Shown piece by piece: positions 1-9,927 of a stretch of DNA of 64,000 bases. Position 1 is the first letter of the stretch; every line of letters begins with the position of its first letter. The notes beneath the pieces are model-generated. The model searched no databases, had not been told where the DNA came from, and saw nothing but the letters and a program-made list of their open reading frames with translations. Made by a program: the position numbers and the translations under genes. The DNA lies in contig NZ_CP045929.1 of NCBI RefSeq assembly GCF_009664835.1, positions 744,001 to 808,000 on the forward strand, given 5' to 3'. Source of the DNA: Allosaccharopolyspora coralli. GTDB taxonomy: Bacteria > Actinomycetota > Actinomycetes > Mycobacteriales > Pseudonocardiaceae.

Positions 1-2
1 GC

Positions 3-440
3 GTCGGTGCGGTCGAGTCCGGCCACGGGCGGTTCGGCGGCGCCGAGCTCGACGAGACGGCGCGGCCCTCGATCCCGATCCGCGGAATTCCGCTGGACGG
101 CGCGGACGGCGTCCGTCGGATCGACGACACAGACTCGGGGCGGCTGGACGGGGACGAAGTCTTCGACCGTGCCGTGGGGCCGTTGCAGTTCATCCCGGAG
201 ACTTGGAACGAGTGGGCGGTCGACGCCGACGGTGACGGCTTCGCCGACCCCGACGACCTCGACGACGCGGCGTTGGCTGCGGCGCACTACCTGTGCGACT
301 CGGCCGGTGACCTCGAGGACCCGGACAGCTTCTGGGACGGGGTGCTCACTTACAACGCCAGTCGTAGCTATGTTCAAGAGGTACTCGACTTCGCCGACCA
401 CTACGGGAAGTCGAGTCGCAGCCTGCAGCCGGAGAACTGA
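3..440 (+). CDS. secreted lytic transglycosylase, 3' part (5' end outside window)
   Basis: The reading frame is open from the window edge and stops at 440, so only the C-terminal ~145 residues are seen. The visible part starts just before the SLT catalytic motif (VESGHGRFG, with the presumed catalytic Glu). It then shows the family landmarks AVGPLQFIPETW, a DADGDGFADPDDLDDAA stretch, HYLC, and LTYNASRSYVQEVL. These lyse peptidoglycan glycan strands without hydrolysis in SLT/MltB-type transglycosylases. The paralogous gene starting at 462 follows after 21 bp, so the two are probably co-transcribed. The N-terminal targeting region cannot be judged. Confidence 0.85.
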   Translation, partial: VGAVESGHGRFGGAELDETARPSIPIRGIPLDGADGVRRIDDTDSGRLDGDEVFDRAVGPLQFIPETWNEWAVDADGDGFADPDDLDDAALAAAHYLCDSAGDLEDPDSFWDGVLTYNASRSYVQEVLDFADHYGKSSRSLQPEN

Positions 441-461
441 CCGATCGCGTAGCCTGGCCGG

Positions 462-1295
462 GTGATGTCGACCACTCCCCGCGACCGAGCGCGCCGTGCC
501 GCTCTCGCCGCGCTCGGACGCCTCGCCGTGGCCGCCGTCGTCATCGCCTCGACGGTGGGCGCTGTCGCCGTCGTCGCCGTTCTCGGCAGGCCGCTGACGG
601 CACCCGTCGCCGGGCCGCCCGCCGAGCCGGAGATCGAACCCGCGGCCGTCCCTCCCGGCTCGGCCGCGCCGCCGGGACTGGAACGGCTGCCGGAGGTTCC
701 GGAAGTGCCGGAGCAGGGCGAGTCCGACCCGATCCGGGAGTGGGCGGACGAGGTCGCCAACGCCGTCGACGTGCCTGCCCGCGCGCTCGTCTCCTACGCC
801 AACGCAGACCTGGCGATGCGCGACTACCAGCCGAACTGCAAGATCTCGTGGGCGACGCTGGCGGGAATCGGCCGGGTCGAGTCCAACCACGGCCGCTACG
901 GCGAGCGGGTGCTCGACGAAGACGCCCGCCCCTCGTCACCGATCATCGGGGTGCCACTGGACGGCGGTCCGGGTGTGGCGGCGATCCCGGACACCGACGG
1001 CGGAACGCTGGACGGAGACGGGGTGCACGATCGCGCGGTCGGGCCGATGCAGTTCATTCCCTCCACCTGGCAGAAGTGGAGCAGCGACGGCAACGGGGAC
1101 GGCATCGGCGATCCGCACAACCTCGACGACGCAGCGGTGGCCGCCGGCCGCTACCTGTGCTCGGGGGCCCGCGACATGACCACCGGTGAGGGCTGGTGGG
1201 GCGGTCTGTTCTCCTACAACCGCTCCGTCGAGTACGGGCAGAAAGTCTTCGCGCTCGCCGAGACCTACGCCGACGCCGGCTCCCGCCGCAGCTGA
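462..1295 (+). CDS. membrane-anchored or secreted lytic transglycosylase
   Basis: Predicted protein of 277 residues, or 276 if the ATG at 465 is used instead of the GTG. Residues ~18-42 form one hydrophobic segment (signal anchor), followed by a Pro-rich linker to ~90. The SLT domain has the catalytic Glu near 140 (GIGRVESNHGRYG), then AVGPMQFIPSTW, DGNGDGIGDPHNLDDAA, YLC and FSYNRSVEYGQKV. It is expected to act on peptidoglycan outside the membrane. It is paralogous to the partial gene just upstream and to the gene at 4815. The 3' end abuts a 240-bp palindromic repeat. Confidence 0.88.
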   Translation: MMSTTPRDRARRAALAALGRLAVAAVVIASTVGAVAVVAVLGRPLTAPVAGPPAEPEIEPAAVPPGSAAPPGLERLPEVPEVPEQGESDPIREWADEVANAVDVPARALVSYANADLAMRDYQPNCKISWATLAGIGRVESNHGRYGERVLDEDARPSSPIIGVPLDGGPGVAAIPDTDGGTLDGDGVHDRAVGPMQFIPSTWQKWSSDGNGDGIGDPHNLDDAAVAAGRYLCSGARDMTTGEGWWGGLFSYNRSVEYGQKVFALAETYADAGSRRS

Positions 1296-1296
1296 G

Positions 1297-1322
1297 GTGG
1301 CAAATTCGCGCGAATTTGCCAC
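1297..1322. repeat. 26-bp perfect palindrome, unit 1 of repeat copy I
   Basis: Inverted repeat with half-site TGGCAAATTCGC. It starts one base after the transglycosylase stop codon. It is followed by CATCCACAG and TTGTCCACA (1346-1354), which resemble DnaA boxes. The same arrangement recurs at 6692. Confidence 0.9.
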
Positions 1323-1475
1323 TTCGCCATCCACAGGCGACGGAGTTGTCCACAAGTCAGCACGGCCTCCACTCAGACTCCCGAGCAAGGGGCCGAGGCG
1401 CTCCCATCGCTGGTCCCGCCCTCCCGGGCTCGGTAAGGCTCGCGCCGCTGCCCTGTCGGCCTCCCGGGGCGCCGC

Positions 1476-1540
1476 TGGCAAATTCGCGCGAATTTGCCAC
1501 TGGGCTATCCACAGGGGGGTGGGGTTGTCCACAGGGGATC
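1476..1540. repeat. 24-bp palindrome plus two DnaA-box-like words, unit 2 of repeat copy I
   Basis: The core palindrome at 1476-1499 is identical to unit 1. It is followed by TATCCACAG (1506) and TTGTCCACA (1525-1533) separated by a G-rich spacer. Units 1 and 2 are direct repeats about 175 bp apart. The spacer between them contains no supported gene. Confidence 0.9.
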
Positions 1541-1568
1541 CGTCGTCGGCGAGCGCCCGGGGGGGGTG

Positions 1569-1946
1569 TTAGCCGTCTTCGACGGCTATGCGGGCGCTGA
1601 CCTCGCCCAGCGCCTCCTGGTATGCGGGATCGGGGTTCATCGTCGCCGCCAGCCGCAGCTGCGTCTGCGCCTCCCGCAGCCTGCCCTGCCGCTGCAACGT
1701 CCGCCCGAGCACCAGCCGCGCGTAATGGTCGGACGGGTCGAGTTCGAGCACCCGCAGGAACGCGCGTTCGGCCCGGCGCAGCTGTGCCGAGAAAAAGCAC
1801 GCTCGACCCAGCAACAACTGCACACTCGGCTTGTCGGGCTCGACGTCGAGGACCGGTTCGAGCTTGCGCAGCGCCTCGAACGGCCTGCGCTGAGCCACCA
1901 GGTCTTCCGCTTTGCGGAACGCGTCGATCGTGGTCTCGCTGCTCAT
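1569..1946 (-). CDS. small TPR-repeat protein
   Basis: Predicted 125 residues from the ATG at 1946 (MSSETTIDAFRKAEDLVAQRR). A start 45 bp further upstream is possible but adds a non-conserved leader. The protein is helical, with about three tetratricopeptide-like repeats. Examples are PFEALRKLEPVLDVEPDKP, LLGRACFFSAQLRRAERAFLRVLELDPSD and LVLGRTLQRQGRLREAQTQL. TPRs mediate protein-protein contacts; no enzymatic domain is present. It is divergent from eno and convergent with the transglycosylase. The partner is unknown. Confidence 0.75.
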   Translation of the reverse strand: MSSETTIDAFRKAEDLVAQRRPFEALRKLEPVLDVEPDKPSVQLLLGRACFFSAQLRRAERAFLRVLELDPSDHYARLVLGRTLQRQGRLREAQTQLRLAATMNPDPAYQEALGEVSARIAVEDG

Positions 1947-3568
<1,622 letters not shown>

Positions 3569-3573
3569 GCAGG

Positions 3574-4137
3574 ATGCCGAGCGGGCGCTCGTCGGATCGG
3601 GACCGTCGCCGTCGAGGGGACACCTCGTCGTCGCGGCGATCCGACCACGCCCGCCGGACCGGCTCCCGCGGCACCTCGGTGAGTAGCAAGGACACGACCG
3701 CGACGACCCGCGCCCGCCCGACCGGCCAGACGGCCCGGGCGGGCGCGCGGTCGAGCACGGGCGGCGCGTTCAAGCTCTCGTCCACCCGCCGTGCGGCCGT
3801 GCTCGCTATGGTCGTGTGCGCCATGGCGTTGAGCGTCTCCGTACCGCTGCGGACCTACCTCAGCCAGGGCGAGGAGCTCTCGGCGCGGCAGCAGCAGCAG
3901 GAGCAGTTGAGCGCGCAGGTCGAGGAACTCGAACAACGCAAGAAGAAGCTCTCCGACCCGGCGCAGGTCGAGGCGGAGGCCCGCAAGCGGCTGGGTTACG
4001 TCCGGCCCGGTGAGACGCCGTACATCGTGCAGGTTCCGGAACAGCAGCCTGCGCAACGACCCGCCGGGGACCACAGCGACGAGCAGCCGCCCTGGTACGA
4101 GGAGTTGTGGAAATCGTTGACGGGGAACGGATCGTGA
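3574..4137 (+). CDS. ftsB: FtsB/DivIC-like septum formation protein
   Basis: 187 residues. An Arg/Ser/Thr-rich cytoplasmic tail of ~70 residues is followed by one membrane segment (~78-96, AAVLAMVVCAMALSVSV). Next is a coiled coil (~100-130, Gln/Glu rich), and then the DivIC signature DPAQVEAEARKRLGYVRPGETPYIV. The family sits in the division complex with FtsL and FtsQ. The long basic N-terminal tail is typical of actinobacterial versions. It lies 5 bp after eno and overlaps the next gene by 4 bp if that starts at GTG 4134, so the genes are translationally coupled. Confidence 0.88.
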   Translation: MPSGRSSDRDRRRRGDTSSSRRSDHARRTGSRGTSVSSKDTTATTRARPTGQTARAGARSSTGGAFKLSSTRRAAVLAMVVCAMALSVSVPLRTYLSQGEELSARQQQQEQLSAQVEELEQRKKKLSDPAQVEAEARKRLGYVRPGETPYIVQVPEQQPAQRPAGDHSDEQPPWYEELWKSLTGNGS

Positions 4138-4622
4138 CCGTGCCGGACGGAGTCGGCGACGGCGACCGCGCCGAGATCGCCCGCCAGCTCGGTCGCCCGC
4201 CGCGGGGGCTGCGTGCGGTAGCGGCTCGGGACGGCTCGGGTGCGCCCGCCGTGGTGCAGACGCACCCTCGGCTGGAGGACGGCACGCCGTTTCCGACGCT
4301 GTACTACCTGACGTCACCGAAGCTGGTGTCGGCGGTGTCGACGTTGGAGGCCGAGGGCCTCATGAAGGAGATGCAGGACCGTCTCGCCGAGGACGAGGAA
4401 CTCAGTGCGCGGTATCGGCAGGCGCACGAGTCCTACCTCGCGGAGCGCGACGCGATCGATCCGCTGGGAATCGACGTGACCGCGGGCGGGATGCCGGATC
4501 GCGTCAAGTGTCTGCACGTCCACGTCGCCCACGCGCTCGCGAAGGGGCCGGGTGTGAACCCGTTCGGGGACGAAGCGCTCTCGGTGATCGACCAACGCTG
4601 GCCCGAGAACGCCTCCAGCTGA
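4134..4622 (+). CDS. DUF501 family protein
   Basis: 162 residues from GTG 4134, which overlaps the ftsB stop (GTGA). An in-frame GTG at 4107 would add 9 residues. Conserved DUF501 features are RGLRAVAARD, QTHPRLEDGTPFPTLYYLTSP, LEAEGLMKEMQDRL, and GGMPDRVKCLHVHVAHALAKGPGVNPFGDEAL with Cys and several His that could bind a metal. The molecular function is not established. The position between ftsB and ppx is conserved across actinobacteria. Here a transglycosylase gene separates it from ppx. Confidence 0.9.
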   Translation: MTVPDGVGDGDRAEIARQLGRPPRGLRAVAARDGSGAPAVVQTHPRLEDGTPFPTLYYLTSPKLVSAVSTLEAEGLMKEMQDRLAEDEELSARYRQAHESYLAERDAIDPLGIDVTAGGMPDRVKCLHVHVAHALAKGPGVNPFGDEALSVIDQRWPENASS

Positions 4623-4814
4623 ACCTGCTCCTCCCATCGGGTGAAACCGGCCGGAATCGTGTGATCTGTGCAACCCGACTGCGCTCGGGTGTCGTCCCGC
4701 ATGTGAAGCCGGAGTCGTCTCGGGGTCTCGTGATCGCTGCCTCGCCATCGCGCGCGTTGCCGCGAAGTGGTGTGGACTGCGGGGAGGCCGCGACGTCGGG
4801 GAGCGGGAGGCGCA

Positions 4815-6647
4815 GTGGGATCGTCGAAATCTGGTCGGAGCGGCCCCGCGTCTTCTCGTCCCGTCCGGCGGAGTGGGATGCGCCGTGTCGCCGCCGGAGC
4901 GATCATGCTCCCGGCGCTGTTCCTGCCCGCCGCGCTCGCCAGCGCCTCCTCCACGATGATCTCCGCGCTCCCGGAACGGTTCGCGACGGCGACGGAGGAT
5001 CCGGATGAGCTCGGTGCCACCGGCCAGGTGCCGGAGGCGCTGCGGCCCAGTCCGGACGTGATCCGCGGCGCCGTCGACCCGGAGGCGCTCACGGGTGCGG
5101 GGCCGCCGATCGAGGTGCCGGACGGTCCGCTGGGGATTCCGGAGCCGATGCTCTTCGCCTACGTCGACGGTGCCCGCAAACTCGCCGACACGACGCCCGG
5201 ATGCGGCGTGGACTGGGCGGTGCTGGCCTCGATCGGGCGTATCGAGTCCGCTCACGCGCGGTCGGGCAACATCGACGTCAACGGCACGACGGTGAGCGCG
5301 ATCCTCGGGCCGCGCCTCAACGGCGGCCCGGACATCGCGGCCATCCGCGACACCGACAACGCCTTCCACGACGGGGATCCCGTGTGGGACCGGGCCGTTG
5401 GACCGATGCAGTTCATCCCGTCGACGTGGAGCCGCTACGCCGTCGACGGGAACGACGACCTCGTCGCCAGCCCGCACAACGTGCACGACTCGATCACCGC
5501 GGCGGGCAACTACCTCTGCGCTGGGCGAACGGATCTGCGCGATCCGGGGAACCTCGCCGCGGCGGTGTTCACCTACAACCAGTCGAACAGCTACGTCCGC
5601 GAGGTGTTGATCTGGGCCGACGCCTACCGACGGGGCGTCAACCCGGTGCCGACCGAGCTGGCTCCTCCGGACGACCGCGATGTTCTGGCGGGCGAACGGC
5701 TGCCGGAGGGCAGCCCGGACGTGCTCGCCGAGCCAGAGGCCACACCACCGGCTCCGGACGTCGAGGCGCTGCCCCCGCTGCCGGAACTGGACGAGGCCGT
5801 GCCCCCGCCGCCGGCCCCGGATGTCGACGCCCTGCCCGAGCCCGTACCGCCCGCGGACCAGCCGCCCGAACCACCGTTCCCCGACACCGGCGTCGTGCCT
5901 CCGGAACCGCCGGATGTGGACCCGCCGGTAGAGGAGGCGCCGCAGGTGCCTCCGCCGGGGAAAGGTGATTCGGTCCCGCCGCGCGAACAGCCGCAAGGCG
6001 ACGTGTCTCCGGATCCGGTGCCGCCCCCCGGGGGCGAGTCTCCGGCGGAACCGCCCGGCAGTGAAGTCCCGTCCGAATCGGACCCCGCCGAGCACCTGCC
6101 CCCGGCTTCGGAGGAGTCAGGTGACGGGCTGGAGCCGGAGGACCCAGCCCAGGACCAGAACCCGCCGCAGCCGCAAAAACCAGACGAGCAGTCCCCGGTT
6201 CCGGATCAGCCGCAGAAGCCGGAACCGCAGGCTCCGGAACCGCAGGCTCCCGAGCTGGTGCCACACCCCGGATATCCGGGGAGTGCCCCGACGGAGGAGG
6301 AGACGACACCTCAGCCGGTGCCGTCCGTTCCGCCGGAACAGGCTCCGGAACCGACAGAGCCACCGTCCGAGTCGCCATCAGAGACGCCACCGCAGCATGT
6401 GCCGGAGTCTCCGGCGACAACTCCGCCGTCGGAGGAGATGGACGTCGTCGACTGTGACGAGGCCGCGATCAGCGAAGGTCGCTTCACGCTCGATGAGACC
6501 GAGGTGTTCGACGGCCCGATCCCGATGAACCACACGCCGCCCGTAGAGGCAGCACCGGGAACCTGGGTCGTCATCAACGCTCCGGGCGACCCGGCTGATC
6601 CGCACTCCCAAGACCAATTGGCCCGGTGCCAGGTCCCAGCTGAGTGA
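4815..6647 (+). CDS. secreted lytic transglycosylase with long Pro/Glu-rich tail
   Basis: 610 residues from GTG 4815, chosen because GGAGG lies 5 bp upstream. ATG 4878 is an alternative start at the signal peptide (MRRVAAGAIMLPALFLPAALASASS). The SLT domain spans ~110-265 (SIGRIESAHARSG, AVGPMQFIPSTWSRY, YLCAG, VFTYNQSNSYVREVL). A ~270-residue spacer of Pro-Glu-Pro type then probably crosses or binds the cell wall. The last ~65 residues form a separate module with two Cys (VDCDEAAISEGRFTLDE ... LARCQVPAE). The gene interrupts the usual DUF501-ppx adjacency. Confidence 0.87.
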   Translation: MGSSKSGRSGPASSRPVRRSGMRRVAAGAIMLPALFLPAALASASSTMISALPERFATATEDPDELGATGQVPEALRPSPDVIRGAVDPEALTGAGPPIEVPDGPLGIPEPMLFAYVDGARKLADTTPGCGVDWAVLASIGRIESAHARSGNIDVNGTTVSAILGPRLNGGPDIAAIRDTDNAFHDGDPVWDRAVGPMQFIPSTWSRYAVDGNDDLVASPHNVHDSITAAGNYLCAGRTDLRDPGNLAAAVFTYNQSNSYVREVLIWADAYRRGVNPVPTELAPPDDRDVLAGERLPEGSPDVLAEPEATPPAPDVEALPPLPELDEAVPPPPAPDVDALPEPVPPADQPPEPPFPDTGVVPPEPPDVDPPVEEAPQVPPPGKGDSVPPREQPQGDVSPDPVPPPGGESPAEPPGSEVPSESDPAEHLPPASEESGDGLEPEDPAQDQNPPQPQKPDEQSPVPDQPQKPEPQAPEPQAPELVPHPGYPGSAPTEEETTPQPVPSVPPEQAPEPTEPPSESPSETPPQHVPESPATTPPSEEMDVVDCDEAAISEGRFTLDETEVFDGPIPMNHTPPVEAAPGTWVVINAPGDPADPHSQDQLARCQVPAE

Positions 6648-6691
6648 TCACCACCCTTCGCGCCGCGCAGTTCCGCTGGTCACGGATCCGA

Positions 6692-6721
6692 GGGTGGCAA
6701 ATTCGCGCGAATTTGCCACCC
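6692..6721. repeat. 30-bp perfect palindrome, unit 1 of repeat copy II
   Basis: Same core as at 1297 (half-site TGGCAAATTCGC), here extended to 30 bp. It is followed by CATCCACAG and TTGTCCACA at 6743-6751. It lies 45 bp after a lytic transglycosylase gene, as copy I does. Confidence 0.9.
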
Positions 6722-6870
6722 CTCCATCCACAGGCGACGGAGTTGTCCACAGGCCGGCATCGTCGCTCAACGGATTCCGAGGGACGAGCTGAGGCACTCC
6801 TCGTTCTGTTCTCGCCCGCATGGGCTCCGCGGAGCCGAACCGCAGCCGTTTCGCACCTCAGCACGACTGC

Positions 6871-6935
6871 TGGCAAATTCGCGCGAATTTGCCACCTCGC
6901 TATCCACAGGGGGGTGGGGTTGTCCACAGGGGGTG
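6871..6935. repeat. 24-bp palindrome plus DnaA-box-like words, unit 2 of repeat copy II
   Basis: The core palindrome is at 6871-6894. It is followed by TATCCACAG (6901) and TTGTCCACA (6920-6928) with the same G-rich spacer as at 1514-1524. Units I and II are at the same spacing (~175 bp) as in copy I, although the DNA between them has diverged. Confidence 0.9.
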
Positions 6936-7045
6936 TCGTCGGGGTGGTTCGCGTCCCGAGTGAAGCGACCCGGTGGTGAGCACTTGGGGGGACGGAGATC
7001 GGGTGGCGATAGCGTGGATTCGGCCGAGAGACGAGGGAGGGCCGA

Positions 7046-7999
7046 ATGGCGAGGGTCGCGGCGATCGACTGCGGGACGAACTCGATCCGACTGCTGGTCG
7101 CGGACGTCACGAGACACGAGGACGGCACTGCCGACCTGCGCGACATCTACCGCGAGATGCGGGTCGTGCGGCTCGGGCAAGGTGTGGACGCCACGGGGCG
7201 GTTGGCCGCGGAGGCGATCGAGCGCACTCGCGCCGCCCTTCAGGAATACGGCGCGATGGCGGTCCGCAAGGGCGTGCAGTCGCTGCGGATGGTCGCGACG
7301 TCGGCGACCAGGGACGCCGCGAACCGCGAGGAGTTCTTCTCGATGGTGCGGGACACGATCGGTGTGGACGCCGAGGTGATCACCGGCGAGGAGGAGGCGC
7401 ACCTGTCGTTCATCGGTGCCGTCGGCGATCTCGACCCGGCGGACGGACCTTTCGTGGTCACCGACGTCGGCGGCGGCTCGACGGAGATCGTCGTCGGGCG
7501 CTGGGACGGCGCTCGCGCGGAGATTCACGGTGCGTTCTCCGCCGACATCGGCTGTGTGCGGCTCACCGAGCGCTGCCTGCACAGTGATCCGCCGTCCGAG
7601 GTGGAGGCCAGGGACGCGGAGACGCTCGCCCGCTCGGTGCTGAATCCGGCGTTCGACTCGGTCGACGTGACGCAGTCGCGGACCTGGGTCGGGGTCGCCG
7701 GGACGATGACGACGTTGTCGGCGGTGTCGCAGGACCTGCCGGTCTACGACCCGCATTCGATTCACCTCTCCCGCATGTCGGACCGGCGGGTCGCGGAGGT
7801 CACGAACGACCTGCTGGCCATGACGCACGAGCAGCGCGCCGCGATCGGGTCGATGCATCCCGGCAGGGTGGACGTGATCTGCGGTGGAGCGCTGGTGGTG
7901 CAGGTGTTGGCCGAAGAGATGCGGGGGCGTGCGCGCGTCACGGACCTGGTCGTCAGCGAGCACGACATCCTCGACGGGATAGCACTGTCTATCAGCTAG
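7046..7999 (+). CDS. ppx: exopolyphosphatase / guanosine pentaphosphate phosphohydrolase family
   Basis: Ppx/GppA phosphatase of the actin-like ATPase fold, 317 residues, the short actinobacterial form without the C-terminal HD domain. Motifs are the phosphate-1 loop AAIDCGTNSIRLLVADV, the QGVDATGRL region, catalytic Glu in TGEEEAHLSF, and the phosphate-2 loop VTDVGGGSTEIVVG. The late GVAGTMTTLSAVS and PGRVDVICGGALVV segments follow. It releases phosphate from polyphosphate and/or converts pppGpp to ppGpp; the sequence does not decide which. GAGGGAGGG serves as ribosome binding site. Confidence 0.92.
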   Translation: MARVAAIDCGTNSIRLLVADVTRHEDGTADLRDIYREMRVVRLGQGVDATGRLAAEAIERTRAALQEYGAMAVRKGVQSLRMVATSATRDAANREEFFSMVRDTIGVDAEVITGEEEAHLSFIGAVGDLDPADGPFVVTDVGGGSTEIVVGRWDGARAEIHGAFSADIGCVRLTERCLHSDPPSEVEARDAETLARSVLNPAFDSVDVTQSRTWVGVAGTMTTLSAVSQDLPVYDPHSIHLSRMSDRRVAEVTNDLLAMTHEQRAAIGSMHPGRVDVICGGALVVQVLAEEMRGRARVTDLVVSEHDILDGIALSIS

Positions 8000-8207
8000 T
8001 TCTCACGATGTGGTCGGTGATGTTCCAGCGTCTGAGTGACGGCCCGTCTGGATCGAACCAGAAGGTGACGGCTTTGTGACAGTTCCTTGCCGTGAGCTGT
8101 GTCTCGCTTATGTTTACGCTCGTCTGTCTCGGCGGTGAATGGGCCGTCGACGCCGTGACCCCGAAGGAACCCGGCTGGGGCACGCGTGAAAGCGGAAGGA
8201 CGCACAC

Positions 8208-9845
8208 ATGCGCAAAGGACGTTTGGCCGCCATCGTGGCTGCCCCGATGGCGGTGGCGTTGCTTGCCACCGGCTGCGGCGGCGGTGGCGGTGGTGCCAGC
8301 GAAGACGGTGTGATCACCGTCAACACCACCGAACCGGAGAACCCGCTCGTTCCCGGGAACACCACCGAGACCGGTGGTGGCAAGGTCGTCGACGCGTTGT
8401 TCACCGGCCTCATGCGGTACTCCCCTGACGACGGCACGGCCCAGATGGCCCACGCCGAGTCGATCACGCCGTCGGAGAACAACACCAAGTTCACGGTCAA
8501 GCTCAAGCCGGACTGGACGTTCCACGACGGCACGCCGGTCACGGCCGAGAACTACGTCCGGGCGTGGAACTACAACGCCTACGGCCCGAACGGCATGAGC
8601 ACCGAGAGCTTCTTCAGCAACATCCAGGGCTACGAGCAGGTCACCTCCGAGGACCCGGACGGTGACGACGGCCCGCAGCAGGCCCCGCAGCCGCAGGCCG
8701 AGCAGATGTCCGGTCTGCAGGTCGTGGACCAGAACACCTTCGAGGTGACGCTCTCGGAACCGTTCGCGAGCTTCCCGATCACGCTGGGCTACAGCGCGTT
8801 CTCGCCGCTGCCGAACTCCTTCTTCGAGAACAAGGAAGCGTTCGAGGAGAACCCGATCGGCAACGGTCCCTTCCGCTTCGAATCGCGTGAGCCGAACACC
8901 GACATCCGGGTCCGGGCTTTCGACGAGTACAAGGGTGACGACAAGCCGTCGATCCGTGGCGTGGACTTCATCGTCTACAACGAGCTCGAGGGCGCCTACC
9001 AGGACGTGATCTCGGGCAACCTCGACTTCGTCGAGCAGGTGCCGCCGTCGGCGTTGGTCGACGAGAAGTGGCGCCAGGACCTCGGTGACCGTGCCCTGGA
9101 GAAGAAGGCCCTGCTCAACACGGCCCTCGACTTCCCGCTCTACGACCAGAAGTACCAGGACCCGAAGGTGCGCAAGGCCATCTCGCTGGCGATCAACCGC
9201 GAGGAGATCGCCCAGCAGGTCTTCAACGGCTCGCGGACCCCGGCGACCGGCTACGTGCCGGAGGGCCTGCCCGGGTACGAGACCGGTGCCTGCGGCGAGG
9301 CGTGCGAGTTCAACCCGGAGCGTGCCAAGCAGCTCATGTCCGAGACCAACTTCCAGGGTCCGGTCACGATCAGCTCGAACGCCGACGGTGGTCACAAGGA
9401 GTGGATCGACGCGGTCTGCGGCAACATCCGCAACAACCTGGGTCTGGAGTGCGGGTTCAACCCGGTTCCGACGTTCTCCGAGTTCCTGACCATGCACAAG
9501 GAGAAGGCGCACACCGGCCCGTTCCGCTTCGGCTGGGTGGCGGACTATCCGTCACCGGAGACGTTCCTGGCCAAGATCTACAAGACGGGCGCGTCGTCGA
9601 ACTACAAGGACTACTCGAACCCCGCGTTCGACCAGAAGGTCAACGAGGCGAACGCGGCGTCGACGGTGGAAGAGGCGAACGCGCTCTACCGTGAGGCCGA
9701 GCAGATCCTGGTCGAGGACATGCCCTCGATCCCGCTGTTCGACCAGTCGGCGCAGGCCGGGCACTCCGAACGACTCACCAACGTCAAGGTCACCCCGTTC
9801 CGTGAGCTGGACCTCGCCTCGGTCCGTCTCACCGAACAGCAGTGA
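8208..9845 (+). CDS. oligopeptide ABC transporter substrate-binding lipoprotein
   Basis: 545 residues, SBP family 5 (DppA/OppA class). The signal peptide ends in a lipobox LLATGCGG with the lipidated Cys near residue 23, followed by a Gly-rich linker. The body has the family path LKPDWTFHDGTPVTAENYVRAW, PFRFESREPNTDIRV, VRKAISLAINREEIAQQVFNG and FRFGWVADYPSPETFLAK. It captures peptides outside the membrane for the permeases and ATPases encoded at 9928-13822. It is preceded by a 208-bp region that should hold the operon promoter. Confidence 0.93.
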   Translation: MRKGRLAAIVAAPMAVALLATGCGGGGGGASEDGVITVNTTEPENPLVPGNTTETGGGKVVDALFTGLMRYSPDDGTAQMAHAESITPSENNTKFTVKLKPDWTFHDGTPVTAENYVRAWNYNAYGPNGMSTESFFSNIQGYEQVTSEDPDGDDGPQQAPQPQAEQMSGLQVVDQNTFEVTLSEPFASFPITLGYSAFSPLPNSFFENKEAFEENPIGNGPFRFESREPNTDIRVRAFDEYKGDDKPSIRGVDFIVYNELEGAYQDVISGNLDFVEQVPPSALVDEKWRQDLGDRALEKKALLNTALDFPLYDQKYQDPKVRKAISLAINREEIAQQVFNGSRTPATGYVPEGLPGYETGACGEACEFNPERAKQLMSETNFQGPVTISSNADGGHKEWIDAVCGNIRNNLGLECGFNPVPTFSEFLTMHKEKAHTGPFRFGWVADYPSPETFLAKIYKTGASSNYKDYSNPAFDQKVNEANAASTVEEANALYREAEQILVEDMPSIPLFDQSAQAGHSERLTNVKVTPFRELDLASVRLTEQQ

Positions 9846-9863
9846 TCTTCAGAGTGTGACTGA

Positions 9864-9900
9864 GGTTCCGGCCCGTCGGCTCGGCTGACGGGCCGGAACC
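9864..9900 (+). terminator. hairpin between the binding-protein gene and the permeases
   Basis: A 14-bp perfect stem (GGTTCCGGCCCGTC / GACGGGCCGGAACC) with a 9-nt loop directly after the lipoprotein gene and ending 27 bp before the permease start. It has no long T-run. In ABC operons such structures stabilise the binding-protein mRNA or attenuate readthrough; this role is inferred here. Confidence 0.65.
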
Positions 9901-9927
9901 TTGCCTGGTGTTTCGGAAGGAGCCCTC

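Noticed and set aside
1297-1540. DnaA-box-like words taken as a replication origin
   Set aside because: No dnaA, dnaN, or parAB genes are nearby, box density is low, and the same element recurs 5 kb away after another gene.
4314-6095. 593-codon minus-strand frame across the DUF501 and transglycosylase genes
   Set aside because: It spans two real genes on the other strand, is Arg/His-rich and low complexity, and has no ribosome binding site or domain.
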